From Jiella marina (GTDB taxonomy: Bacteria > Pseudomonadota > Alphaproteobacteria > Rhizobiales > Rhizobiaceae), in contig NZ_JAKQZG010000013.1 in assembly GCF_024359545.1 (NCBI RefSeq), positions 1 through 64,000 of the forward strand: DNA of 64,000 bases, written 5' to 3'. The notes under the pieces are model-generated. The model worked only from the letters and a program-made list of their open reading frames with translations, had not been told where the DNA came from and did not search any database. The stretch's first letter is position 1. Each line of letters begins with the position of its first letter. Positions 38,335 through 48,565 of the stretch are shown piece by piece. The translations under genes and the position numbers were made by a program.

Positions 38335-38361
38335 GGACCGGAGGCGTCATGCTTCCGGTCC
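38335..38361 (+). terminator. Hairpin downstream of phoD
   Basis: GGACCGGA and TCCGGTCC form a stem extended by inner pairs, 24 bases past the phoD stop. No T-tract follows, so it may act with Rho or as an mRNA end. Confidence 0.5.
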
Positions 38362-38738
38362 GAAGCCTCGAGATATATGAGGCGGCAGGCGCGGCTTCCC
38401 CCGCATGCCGGGCGAGGGGGCAGTCCGGCGGCGGGGAATTCTGGCGGCCCGGGCCATCCCATTGGCCGAAGCGGACGCTATGCCGGCCGAAGGACCGCGG
38501 CAAATGAACAAGAGATAATCTTCGCGGGCCGCAAATTCTCCATATTCGCAAGCTTACGGCTCTGCGCAGCGGTCGAGGCGAGGGAACGGCAGCCCCTGCG
38601 CTCACTTCTCGCGCGACCGCTCTTTCGCAGTTGCGAATTATTCTGTATAGGCTGGCGCGATCCTGAAACCCGCTCGGTTGCTCGCTGCCTTTTGGCACGG
38701 CGAGACATGAGGCGCGTCACAACTCCGGTACCCATTTT
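38362..38738. other. Upstream region of typA
   Basis: No gene is supported here. A 14-base palindrome, TTCGCAGTTGCGAA, lies at 38624-38637, followed by a TATAGG -10-like hexamer. The region probably carries the typA promoter; the palindrome could be a regulator site. Confidence 0.4.
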
Positions 38739-40565
<1,827 letters not shown>

Positions 40566-40717
40566 CATGGTTATGCCACGGCGCCCGACAGGGCGCTGTG
40601 GTCCAATCAGCAGGCCCGCGACCCCGCCAAGATCATGTGGCTCCCCTGCAACCTTTGCATAACTCGACAAAAAACTTCACCTATGATCTTTTCGGCCGGG
40701 ATCATGAGAGTGAAGGG

Positions 40718-41188
40718 ATGGGATCAGGCGTGCGGAAGACCGACAGGTTGCGGCTCGACGATCAGCTCTGCTTTGCCCTTTACGCCGCAACGAATGCGGT
40801 GACGCGGGCCTATCGTCCGCTGCTGCAAAATCTCAATCTTACCTACCCGCAATATCTGGTCATGCTGACCCTGTGGCAGGACGGGACGTCCTCTTCGCGG
40901 GATATCTCCGAGCGGCTGAAACTCGCGCCGAATGCGCTGACGCCGCTGCTCGATCGACTGGAGAAAGCGGGCTTCATCGCCCGCAAGCGGGACCAGAGCG
41001 ATCGCCGCATCGTGCATATCAGCCTGACGGAGGCGGGCAAGGCGCTGGAAAGCACGGTGGCGGATGCCCAATACAGTGTCGCTTGCCAGACCCGGCTGAC
41101 TGACGAGGGGCTCGCCGAATTGCGCGAGGAACTCTTCGCCCTCGTGGAGCGCATGTCGGACAAGGAACCGGTGAGCGAAGAGGGCTGA
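40718..41188 (+). CDS. MarR-family regulator, OhrR-like
   Basis: This 156-residue winged-helix regulator carries, near the N-terminus, RLDDQLCFALYAATNAVTRA with Cys18 at the place of the peroxide-sensing cysteine of OhrR, followed by PLLQNLNLTYPQYLVMLTLW, an OhrR signature. The recognition helix is LAPNALTPLLDRLEKAGF and the wing RKRDQSDRRIVHI. OhrR normally represses ohr, an organic hydroperoxide reductase; no ohr gene is adjacent here, so its target lies elsewhere. GAAGGG is directly before the ATG. Confidence 0.88.
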   Translation: MGSGVRKTDRLRLDDQLCFALYAATNAVTRAYRPLLQNLNLTYPQYLVMLTLWQDGTSSSRDISERLKLAPNALTPLLDRLEKAGFIARKRDQSDRRIVHISLTEAGKALESTVADAQYSVACQTRLTDEGLAELREELFALVERMSDKEPVSEEG

Positions 41189-41337
41189 CCGCCGACCGAC
41201 AAGGCGCCGCTTCGCACTCCGCCGTCGGATGCATTCCCGAAAAAATCAATCGCCCCGGAGAAGACCGGAGCGATGAACCAAAGGCACGGCATCAGGAATG
41301 TATCGACCCATAGAGGGCCGATGCGCGCCGGGCGAAT

Positions 41338-42039
41338 TCAGGCCGCGCGGCGCAGTTCGACGCCCGGAGCGGATTTCCGCGTCTCGATCTTGCCGAGAAT
41401 ACCGATCGCATAGGCAAGGCTTGCCGCTTCGGCGCGGGCGCGGTCGAGGCCGGGCGCAGCCTCTTCGTCCAGGGTGAAGATCGTGCCGCCGAACAGGAAG
41501 GGCGCTTCGTAGGCTGCACGCTGGACGAGGCCGATCGGCATGCGCTGGGTCGGGCTCGCCTCGACGATCGCCTCGACCGAACGGGCAATGCGGCTCGGAA
41601 TGGTGGCGACGGCGCTCGCGACGAAGCACCAGTCGCGACCGCGCCGACCGCGGCCCGCGTCCTGGCGCAGCATCTCGTCGGTCTCGACCGCAAAGGAGGC
41701 CGAGAGCGGCGAGAAGCGGACCGGGATGATATGACGGTCGCACAGCCGCGCGGCGGTGCGGATCATCTCCGCTTCGTCACCGGCATCGATCACGACCAGT
41801 TCGCCGCGCCGCCGGGCTGCCCGGACCAGCTTTTCAAGCGCCATCTCGTCGCGAACACGCTCCACGCTCACCTTCGCCGGAACGCCATCCCGCTCGGCCC
41901 AGGCCGCGAGATCGCCGTCACGTGCGGCATCGACGAGAACGACGGGAATGTCTGCAGCCGCCGCAACGCTCGCCAAAGTCAGGGCAAGCGTGGACGTCCC
42001 GGAGGTCTTGAGGGAACCGATCGAGATGGCTGAGAGCAT
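41338..42039 (-). CDS. Degenerate ParA/VirC1-like ATPase
   Basis: This 233-residue protein is of the ParA/MinD group. The deviant Walker A position reads ISIGSLKTSGTSTLALTL: the first lysine of the KGGxGKT motif is kept but the P-loop lysine is replaced by Thr. A switch-like VVLVDAARDGDLAAW and VVIDAGDEAEM hold the expected Asp residues. It may bind nucleotide poorly. An AAGGA site seven bases before the internal ATG at 42039 decides the start. A CtrA-like box lies 158 bases upstream. The closest familiar form is VirC1-like; the function is unknown. Confidence 0.7.
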   Translation of the reverse strand: MLSAISIGSLKTSGTSTLALTLASVAAAADIPVVLVDAARDGDLAAWAERDGVPAKVSVERVRDEMALEKLVRAARRRGELVVIDAGDEAEMIRTAARLCDRHIIPVRFSPLSASFAVETDEMLRQDAGRGRRGRDWCFVASAVATIPSRIARSVEAIVEASPTQRMPIGLVQRAAYEAPFLFGGTIFTLDEEAAPGLDRARAEAASLAYAIGILGKIETRKSAPGVELRRAA

Positions 42040-42176
42040 GGGACATCCTTTTCGCGCCAAGGGCGCGGGGTCGAGGGGCGATCAGGTCGGAGCCTTCCGC
42101 CTGGGCTCAAGAGGTTCGGTTCGTCGGGCGAGAAGCCGCCAACAGGCGATACTCGTTGTCTTGCTCAACGATTGAG

Positions 42177-42192
42177 GAATGCTACGGCATTC
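42177..42192. repeat. Small inverted repeat near the CtrA box
   Basis: GAATGC, TACG, GCATTC: a six-base stem with a four-base loop, just before the TTAA-N7-TTAA element. It is possibly part of the same control region. Confidence 0.35.
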
Positions 42193-42196
42193 ATGG

Positions 42197-42211
42197 TTAA
42201 CGAGAGGTTAA
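42197..42211. promoter_or_regulatory. CtrA-type binding box
   Basis: TTAACGAGAGGTTAA fits the full CtrA consensus TTAA-N7-TTAA exactly. It lies in the 349-base gap between the divergent ParA-like and ABC-F genes and could place either under cell-cycle control. Confidence 0.6.
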
Positions 42212-42388
42212 ATTCCGAAGCTTGCGGTAACCCTTTCTCAACCCTTCGGGTGAACTGCCCTTCGATCCCGACGCTCCGGCCTCCGGTTCGCAGGACCCGC
42301 GCCCCACGCAATCAAAATCGCGAATTTCCCCGGTCCGGCCAGTCTTTCGCCTCTTTCACCCGGTGCCGCGGCGTGGCAGAAGACGGCC

Positions 42389-44308
42389 ATGCTACAGATC
42401 ACCGACCTTTCCGCGCGTGTCGCCGGACGCCTGCTCATCGACCATGCGAGCCTGACCATTCCGTCCGGTACGAAGGCTGGCCTCGTCGGCCGCAACGGCG
42501 CCGGCAAGTCGACGTTGTTCCGGGTGATCACCGGCGATCTGGCCGCCGAGACCGGCTCGGTCTCCTTTCCCAAGAACACGCGGCTCGGCCAGGTCGCCCA
42601 GGAAGCGCCCGGCACGAGCGAATCCCTGATCGAGATCGTCCTCAAGGCCGATACCGAGCGTCTGGCGCTTCTCGAAGAAGCCGAAACGGCGAGCGATCCC
42701 ACCCGTATCGCCGATATTCACACGCGCCTTGCCGACATCGCCGCCCATTCGGCCGAGGCGCGGGCCTCGGCGATCCTGTCCGGCCTCGGCTTCGACATGG
42801 CAGCGCAGGCGCGCCCGGCCTCGTCCTTTTCCGGCGGCTGGCGGATGCGCGTGGCGTTGGCCGCCGTCCTGTTCTCGCGGCCCGATCTCCTGCTTCTCGA
42901 CGAGCCGACGAACTATCTCGACCTCGAAGGCACCCTGTGGCTGGAAAATTTCGTCAGCCGCTATCCTCACACCGTGATCGTGATTTCCCACGACCGCGAC
43001 GTTCTCAACAATGCGATCAATTCGATCGTCCATCTCGACCAGAAGAAGCTCGTCTTCTATCGCGGCGACTACGACCAGTTCGAGCGCCAGCGCGCCGAAA
43101 AGCTGGAGCTCCTGCAAAAATCGATTGCCAAGCAGGAAGCCCAGAAGAAGCACATGGAAGCCTTCGTCGAGCGTTTCCGGGCCAAGGCATCCAAGGCCCG
43201 CCAGGCGCAGTCGCGCCTGAAAGCGCTGGAAAAGATGAAGCCGCTCCAGGCGATCGTCGAAGAGAACGTCACGCCCTTCACCTTCCCTGCCCCCGAGAAG
43301 CAGGCCGCCTCGCCGATCATCCGCATGGAGAACGTCTCGGTCGGCTACCAGCCGGGACAACCGATCCTGAAGAACCTCAACCTCAGGATCGACACCGAGG
43401 ACCGGATCGCCCTTCTCGGCCAGAACGGTAACGGCAAGTCCACCTTCGCCAAGCTCCTAGCCGAGCGGCTGAAAGAGGAAACAGGCACGATCACCCGTGC
43501 GCCGGGGCTGAAGATCGCCTTTTTCGCCCAGCACCAGATCGACGATCTGAGGCCCGCCGAGAGCGCCGTCCAGCACTTGCGCCGGCTGATGCCCGAGGCA
43601 CCCGAAGCCAAGGTGCGCAGCAAGGTCGCGCAGATGGGCCTGCCGACCATGAAGATGGATACGGCCGCCGACAAGCTCTCCGGCGGCGAGAAGGCCCGGC
43701 TCCTGATGGGGCTCGCCACGCTCGACGCGCCGAACCTTCTGATCCTCGACGAGCCGACCAACCATCTCGACATCGAGGCCCGCGAAAGCCTCGTCCACGC
43801 GATGAACGACTATCCGGGCGCCGTCATCCTGATCAGCCACGACCGCCATATGGTCGAGGCGACCATGGACCGGCTCTGGATCGTCGGCGACGGGACGGTC
43901 TCGCGTTATGACGGCGATCTCGACGACTACAAGAAGCTGATCCTTTCGGGCTCGCGCTCCGGCGGCGGAGCGGGCGCCGTTCTCGGCGCCGACGACGCGG
44001 TCGAAACGCAAGTCCCGCAGCCGCAGGCGTCGAAGGCGGATCAGCGCCGCCTGGCGGCCGAGCGGCGCGAAACTCTCAAGCCTTTGAAGAAGAAGATCTC
44101 CCAGCTCGAAATCCAGATCTCCCGGCTGCAGAAGACCATCGGCGATTTCGATCAGAAGCTCGCCGACCCGGCGCTCTACACCAAGGAACCCGCCAAGGCA
44201 GCCGACCTCAACAAGCAGCGGGCCGACGCCGTGAAGACGCTCGAATCCTGCGAAGAGGACTGGCTGGCGCTCACCGAAGAGCACGATTCGGCGATGGCTG
44301 CGGAGTAG
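42389..44308 (+). CDS. ABC-F family ATPase (YheS/Uup type)
   Basis: This 639-residue cytosolic protein has two ABC domains without membrane parts. Walker A motifs are GRNGAGKSTLFR and GQNGNGKSTFAK, and the signatures SGGWRMRVALA and SGGEKARLLMG. The linker between them is rich in charged helices (residues ~240-310) and the C-terminal region (~560-639) forms a coiled coil (KKKISQLEIQISRLQKTI). Proteins of this kind act on ribosomes in stalled or difficult translation. ATG at 42389 lacks a strong ribosome site. Confidence 0.92.
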   Translation: MLQITDLSARVAGRLLIDHASLTIPSGTKAGLVGRNGAGKSTLFRVITGDLAAETGSVSFPKNTRLGQVAQEAPGTSESLIEIVLKADTERLALLEEAETASDPTRIADIHTRLADIAAHSAEARASAILSGLGFDMAAQARPASSFSGGWRMRVALAAVLFSRPDLLLLDEPTNYLDLEGTLWLENFVSRYPHTVIVISHDRDVLNNAINSIVHLDQKKLVFYRGDYDQFERQRAEKLELLQKSIAKQEAQKKHMEAFVERFRAKASKARQAQSRLKALEKMKPLQAIVEENVTPFTFPAPEKQAASPIIRMENVSVGYQPGQPILKNLNLRIDTEDRIALLGQNGNGKSTFAKLLAERLKEETGTITRAPGLKIAFFAQHQIDDLRPAESAVQHLRRLMPEAPEAKVRSKVAQMGLPTMKMDTAADKLSGGEKARLLMGLATLDAPNLLILDEPTNHLDIEARESLVHAMNDYPGAVILISHDRHMVEATMDRLWIVGDGTVSRYDGDLDDYKKLILSGSRSGGGAGAVLGADDAVETQVPQPQASKADQRRLAAERRETLKPLKKKISQLEIQISRLQKTIGDFDQKLADPALYTKEPAKAADLNKQRADAVKTLESCEEDWLALTEEHDSAMAAE

Positions 44309-44332
44309 ATTCCGCCTGCCTCGCCGTCGCTC

Positions 44333-44524
44333 TCAGTCGAGTTCGCGCGCTTCCGAGGGCAGCATGATCGGGATGCCGTCGCGGATCGGGAAGGCGAGCT
44401 TCGCCGCCTTCGAAACGAGTTCGTTCTTCTGGCGATCGTAGACGAGGGGAGATTTCGTCAGCGGGCAGACCAGAAGCTCCAGAAGCTTCGGGTCCGGCTG
44501 ACCGTCGTTTTTGCGTTCGCTCAT
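44333..44524 (-). CDS. Trm112-like small zinc-ribbon protein
   Basis: This 63-residue protein resembles YcaR/Trm112: [17 protein letters not shown] at the start and [18 protein letters not shown] at the end. Only one of the usual cysteines is retained, so metal binding may be lost. In eukaryotes Trm112 activates methyltransferases; the bacterial role is unclear. It is last in the operon prolyl-tRNA deacylase, CnoX, LON protein. The internal ATG at 44524 is used; the longer frame is not supported. Confidence 0.75.
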   Translation of the reverse strand: MSERKNDGQPDPKLLELLVCPLTKSPLVYDRQKNELVSKAAKLAFPIRDGIPIMLPSEARELD

Positions 44525-44586
44525 CGTCCGTCCCGCAGGCTCAATGTCGACCCTCCGATACCATCGGCTGTCATTCGCCGCGCCAC

Positions 44587-45267
44587 CTATTGCAACGTCG
44601 GGGTCGAGCCGTCGTCGCCGCCTTCCCTGGCGAGGGAAATCTCGGTGATCGCGACCAGGGTTTCCGCCCGCGTCTTCAGATCCGGGGCTTCGAGAAGCGC
44701 CTGCTTTTCGGCCGCGCCATAGGGCGACATCATCGACAGGGCGTTGACCAGCGTCTCGTTCGAGGCCTGGGCGATGCTGTCCCAGTCGGCTTCCATGTCG
44801 TTGGCCTCGAGATATTGCCGGAAGGCACGCAAGAGGCCGTCGCGATCCACGTCGCCGGCCCCCTCGCCCGGGTCGAGATCCCCCAGAAACGCCGCCACGC
44901 GGCAGGAGCGAAAGGGGGTGCGGACCGTCAGCTCTTCGAGCACGCGGAAACGCGCGATGCCGTGAAGGGAAATGATGTAGCGACCGTCCCCCGACTCCGC
45001 GAAGGACACGATCCGTCCCATACACCCTACTTCGCAAAGCAGGGGCTCGCCTTCGCGCTTCATCGCACCGTCGAGGCGTGGCTGGATCATGCCGATCACG
45101 CGCTCGCTCGCCATCGCATGGTCGATCATCTTGAGATAGCGCGGCTCGAAGATGTTCAGCGGCAACTGCCCGCCCGGCAGGAGCAATGCGCCCCCCAAGG
45201 GGAACACCGGGATCGTGGTCGGCAGATGGGCTTCGTCCGTGTAGTTGATATTGCCCGCCTGAACCAA
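44587..45267 (-). CDS. LON substrate-binding-domain protein
   Basis: This 226-residue protein consists of the N-terminal domain of Lon protease alone, with [26 protein letters not shown] and IGMIQPRL, then CEVGCMGRI. There is no ATPase or protease part. Such proteins are conserved next to CnoX and Trm112-like genes in Rhizobiales. A substrate adaptor role is inferred. It starts 153 bases after cnoX ends. Confidence 0.88.
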   Translation of the reverse strand: MVQAGNINYTDEAHLPTTIPVFPLGGALLLPGGQLPLNIFEPRYLKMIDHAMASERVIGMIQPRLDGAMKREGEPLLCEVGCMGRIVSFAESGDGRYIISLHGIARFRVLEELTVRTPFRSCRVAAFLGDLDPGEGAGDVDRDGLLRAFRQYLEANDMEADWDSIAQASNETLVNALSMMSPYGAAEKQALLEAPDLKTRAETLVAITEISLAREGGDDGSTPTLQ

Positions 45268-45420
45268 GAAAACCTCCGTCGTTTCAGCACGAATCTGGAA
45301 CGTACGGAGGCGATCTCAAGTGTCGATCGGGCCCGCCGGGAAGCGACAGGATGCCGCCTCTCTCTCACCCAAGCAGTCTGGTCGGGCACAGGCCCAGGGC
45401 GACCGAACGACCCGGTCGTG

Positions 45421-46452
45421 TCAGGAGAACAGGAGCGAGGAGAGACGCCGTCTTGCGTCCTTGGTGGCCGGATCGGTCGGTCCCCAGGCAGCAAAAAACT
45501 CCAGAAGCTTCAGCCGCGCAGCATCCTCGTTGAAGCTGCGGTCGCGGCGAATGATCTCCAGAAGATGGCCGGCGGCCGTCTGGCGGTCACCCATGGCGTT
45601 TGCGATGAGCGCCAGGTCGAAGCGGGCCTGATGGTCGTCGGCATTGCCTTCGATCCGCGCCTGCAGCTGAACCGGATCGCCGAGATGGGCGATCTCCTCC
45701 TGAAGCTTCAGCTTCGCCCTGACGCCTGCGACGGCGGGATCGTCCGCCTTGTCCGCCGGAACCTGGTCGATCAGCGCCTTGGCCCGCTCGGCATCGCCCG
45801 CCTGAAGATAGCATTCGGCAAGGCCCCCGGTCGCGCCGGGATGGCCCGGCTCATGCTGGAGGATCGCCCCGAAGAGCTGAGCGGCATTGCCCGCATCGCC
45901 ATTCGCCAGAAGTGTGTTCGCCTCCTGCAGCGCTTCGGCGATCGGATCCCCGCCGCCCTGCTGGCCCGAAGTCAGGCGATCGATGAAGGCCTTGATCTCG
46001 CTTTCGGGAAGCGCACCCATGAAGCCGTCGATGGGTTGTCCGTTGGCGAAGGCGAAGACCGCCGGAATCGACTGGACGCCGAGCTGGCCGGCCACCGCCG
46101 GGTGCTCGTCGATATTCATCTTGACGAGCTTGACCTTGCCGCCGGCGGCCCGCACCGCCTGCTCCAGGATCGGCGTCAACTGCTTGCACGGGCCGCACCA
46201 GGGCGCCCAGAAATCGACGAGAACCGGCTGGTTCCGCGATTCCTGGATCACGTCGGCGGAGAATTTCGCCGTGGTCGTATCCTTGATCAGGTCGGCGGGT
46301 GCCGGTCCCGCGCCCTCCATCAGCCCTGCCAGGGAGCTACCGCCCTGGGGCTGAGCCCGAGGTTGCGGCTGGGCTGCCGTCGGTTGCGGACCGAGGCCGA
46401 CCGATTGCTGGCCGAAGCCGCCATAAGGATTACCGTAGGGATTGTCGCTCAT
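45421..46452 (-). CDS. cnoX: Thioredoxin-fold chaperedoxin CnoX (YbbN-like)
   Basis: This 343-residue protein has a thioredoxin domain (FWAPWCGPCKQLTPIL, active-site CGPC) at residues ~60-160, then a TPR-like helical region to the end. CnoX proteins guard other proteins from aggregation and oxidation and pass them to GroEL or DnaK. Residues 1-60 form a Gln/Pro-rich leader (YGNPYGGFGQQSVGLGPQ). The start overlaps the prolyl-tRNA deacylase stop by four bases. Confidence 0.9.
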   Translation of the reverse strand: MSDNPYGNPYGGFGQQSVGLGPQPTAAQPQPRAQPQGGSSLAGLMEGAGPAPADLIKDTTTAKFSADVIQESRNQPVLVDFWAPWCGPCKQLTPILEQAVRAAGGKVKLVKMNIDEHPAVAGQLGVQSIPAVFAFANGQPIDGFMGALPESEIKAFIDRLTSGQQGGGDPIAEALQEANTLLANGDAGNAAQLFGAILQHEPGHPGATGGLAECYLQAGDAERAKALIDQVPADKADDPAVAGVRAKLKLQEEIAHLGDPVQLQARIEGNADDHQARFDLALIANAMGDRQTAAGHLLEIIRRDRSFNEDAARLKLLEFFAAWGPTDPATKDARRRLSSLLFS

Positions 46453-46997
46453 CCGCTCGTCCCGTCTGCCTGATCTGTCTCGCCTTCGAGCCCGATGACC
46501 AGCGGCTCATGGCCGGTCGCTCGGAAGAATTTCATCAATCCGTCGGTCGGGATCGTCGTAGTCGCCCGGTTGGTCAACGGATGGCAGTTCACCATATCGT
46601 GCGCAAGGAGCCCCTCATCAAGCACCACCGAGATACGGTGCTCCGTATCGTTGATGACGCCGAAGGCGGTGACGGAGCCGGGTTCGACGCCCAGCATCGC
46701 CATCATCGCCTCGGCATTGCCGAAGGACAGCCGCCCCTGCGCGCCGATCCGCCGATGGAGCGTCTTCAGATCGACCTCCCGGCTCTCTTCGGCGACGACC
46801 AGAAAATACCGGCTCTTCTTGTCCTTGACGAAGAGATTCTTGGTGTGACCGCCGGGGATCGTACCGCGCAGTTCCTGGGATTCGGCGACCGTATGGAGCG
46901 GGGGGTGCTCGACGGTCGAAACCGCGATCCCGAGTTCCTCCAGATACCGCATCAGATCGTCGCGCGTGGCTACCACCGGCTCGTCCTCAAACGCCAT
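46449..46997 (-). CDS. Prolyl-tRNA editing deacylase (YbaK/ProX-like)
   Basis: This 182-residue protein of the YbaK/ProRS-associated domain family frees wrongly charged amino acids, such as Ala, from tRNA-Pro. Visible motifs are PLHTVAESQELRG, GGHTKNLFVKDKKSRYFLV and the late VNCHPLTNRATTTIP. The internal ATG at 46997 marks where homology begins; the longer frame is unsupported. First gene of the four-gene operon; upstream lies the tRNA-Gly gene on the other strand. Confidence 0.88.
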   Translation of the reverse strand: MAFEDEPVVATRDDLMRYLEELGIAVSTVEHPPLHTVAESQELRGTIPGGHTKNLFVKDKKSRYFLVVAEESREVDLKTLHRRIGAQGRLSFGNAEAMMAMLGVEPGSVTAFGVINDTEHRISVVLDEGLLAHDMVNCHPLTNRATTTIPTDGLMKFFRATGHEPLVIGLEGETDQADGTSG

Positions 46998-47118
46998 TGT
47001 ATCGTTCGTCCGCCCCGCAATAGCCGATGGGAGAGCCGCATTGAAGAGCGTCCCGGAAGGGAATCGCAGCACCTGGGAGGCTCGTCACGGAATCTTGGAA
47101 AATCGGCGAAATTCGCTG

Positions 47119-47147
47119 TTGCATTCGCCGTAGCTTTCGGCCATATA
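47119..47147 (+). promoter_or_regulatory. Candidate promoter of the tRNA-Gly gene
   Basis: TTGCAT, 17 bases, then CATATA lies 44 bases before the tRNA. The spacing fits a housekeeping sigma promoter, although the hexamers are only moderate matches. Confidence 0.4.
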
Positions 47148-47190
47148 CCGCCCACCTTCGGGGCTGACGAGTCGGCGCCGATCGGAGCGG

Positions 47191-47265
47191 GCGGGTGTAG
47201 CTCAGGGGTAGAGCACAACCTTGCCAAGGTTGGGGTCGTGGGTTCGAATCCCATCGCCCGCTCCA
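47191..47265 (+). tRNA. tRNA-Gly, anticodon GCC
   Basis: The 75-base gene starts GCGGGTGTAGCTCAG, has the anticodon stem CAACC/GGTTG with loop TTGCCAA (anticodon GCC), GGTTCGAATCC in the T arm, and ends in encoded CCA. The acceptor stem GCGGGTG pairs with CGCCCGC with one wobble. Confidence 0.97.
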
Positions 47266-47372
47266 GTTTCCTTAAAATTTTCAGATAGATAAAGCTCGAT
47301 ACTCCGCAGTCCGGTCGATTGATCGACGGGAGCGCTCTGCGCGTGCACGGCTCACCCGGTCCACTTGCGAAT

Positions 47373-47735
47373 TCAGCCCGCCAATGCTGCGAGCGCATGG
47401 AGGCCGATCACCGCCTCGGCCGCGAAGATCCCCACGAGAATGCGTTGGCCGAAAGCCTGATGGGCCGCGAACCCCACCGCGAGCGAAACGAGGCGCACCC
47501 AGGTCGGAATGTCGGCGAGCGCGCCCGAGGGATAGAACACGAGCTGGGCGATGACCGCCGCGACCAGCGCGGTTGCGATCGTACGGGCCAGCGCAGCCGC
47601 CTGCGACGTCTCGTCGATGCGGCTGGCCGAGACGACTCCGAGATAGCGCCACACATCGGTCGGCAGCCATCCGCCGAGCAGGATGAAGACGTAGGGCCAC
47701 CAGGAAACAGCGTCGGAATAGACCCAGTCGGACAT
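47373..47735 (-). CDS. azlD: AzlD-like branched-chain amino acid transport subunit
   Basis: This 120-residue protein with about four hydrophobic segments fits AzlD, the small partner of AzlC. The motif YVFILLGGWLPTDVWRYLG near the start is typical. The ATG overlaps the AzlC stop by one base, so the two are translationally coupled. Confidence 0.85.
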   Translation of the reverse strand: MSDWVYSDAVSWWPYVFILLGGWLPTDVWRYLGVVSASRIDETSQAAALARTIATALVAAVIAQLVFYPSGALADIPTWVRLVSLAVGFAAHQAFGQRILVGIFAAEAVIGLHALAALAG

Positions 47736-48475
47736 CAGTTCGTCCGAGCCCGGCCGTCGAGAAACGCGCCGCAGACGAACGCCGCCAGCCCACCCCCGAT
47801 TCCCGCGACCAGAAGCTCATAGCCCGGCGTCAGCCAATGCGCCGGTGGCAGCGCGGCCATGCCGAAGAAGAGGGCGAGCCGTCCGGAGCGATCCCTCGCC
47901 GAGCCATAGAGCGAGGTGAAAAAGTAGACGGGCGTGAGAAAGGCCAGCGCCCCCGTCGCAAGCGCCGGCAACTGGCCCATCAGATTGAACACGAGGGCGA
48001 CGAGCACGGTGTTCAATGCGGTCAGCGTCACCGCAAAGCCGCCGAAAAACGCCGTGCGCTTGTCCCGCGGCACCTTGTCGAAGCGCTCCATGGCGAAGAC
48101 CCAGGCGGTGATCGCCACGAAATGCGACAGGAACAGGAGGGTCGGCGTGCGCGTCTTCGGGCCGCGCATTTCGGGCATCAACGCCACCACCATGGGCATC
48201 ATCCGCATGGAGGACAGCGCAACCGCGAGGGCTGCTGCCGGAAGTGACACCCCGGCGGTGATCGCGCCCAGGAGAATGATCTTGGCTGGCAGCGCCCAGA
48301 CGACCGCCGTCATGAAGGCGGATTCCTGCCAGGAAATCCCCGCCTCGCGGCACAAGCCCGCAAAGCCAAAAAAAGCCGTGGTGAGGATAAGGGCCGGCGG
48401 CGTGAAGATGCCTTTTGCACCGATCAACGCCCAGCCGAGGCTTGTCCGCTCGGCTTCAGAATCCGGGATGGTCAT
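47735..48475 (-). CDS. azlC: AzlC-like branched-chain amino acid exporter
   Basis: This 246-residue inner-membrane protein with about six spans belongs to the AzlC/YgaZ family, which exports valine and related compounds with AzlD. The conserved region AKIILLGAITAGVSLP and LSSMRMMPMVVALMPEMR are visible. The internal ATG at 48475 is preferred over the frame's first Met because the family starts there. azlD follows. Confidence 0.88.
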   Translation of the reverse strand: MTIPDSEAERTSLGWALIGAKGIFTPPALILTTAFFGFAGLCREAGISWQESAFMTAVVWALPAKIILLGAITAGVSLPAAALAVALSSMRMMPMVVALMPEMRGPKTRTPTLLFLSHFVAITAWVFAMERFDKVPRDKRTAFFGGFAVTLTALNTVLVALVFNLMGQLPALATGALAFLTPVYFFTSLYGSARDRSGRLALFFGMAALPPAHWLTPGYELLVAGIGGGLAAFVCGAFLDGRARTN

Positions 48476-48565
48476 GAGCCAGCTTGGCCCCGCGCAACGC
48501 AAAACGAAATCGGCCCGCCCTCGCGGGCGAGCCGATGCGTTGATATTGGCCGGAGTGGCGTGTCG

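Noticed and set aside
42227-42252. GTAACC as a second SigF promoter
   Set aside because: The hexamer is perfect but the base group 16 positions further reads GGTG, not CGAA.
44590-46473. 627-codon plus-strand frame over the LON and cnoX genes
   Set aside because: It crosses two well-supported genes on the other strand and an intergenic gap; no known domain.
47266-47372. Integration site at the tRNA-Gly 3' end
   Set aside because: No repeat of the tRNA end and no integrase nearby; the downstream genes are ordinary azlCD.
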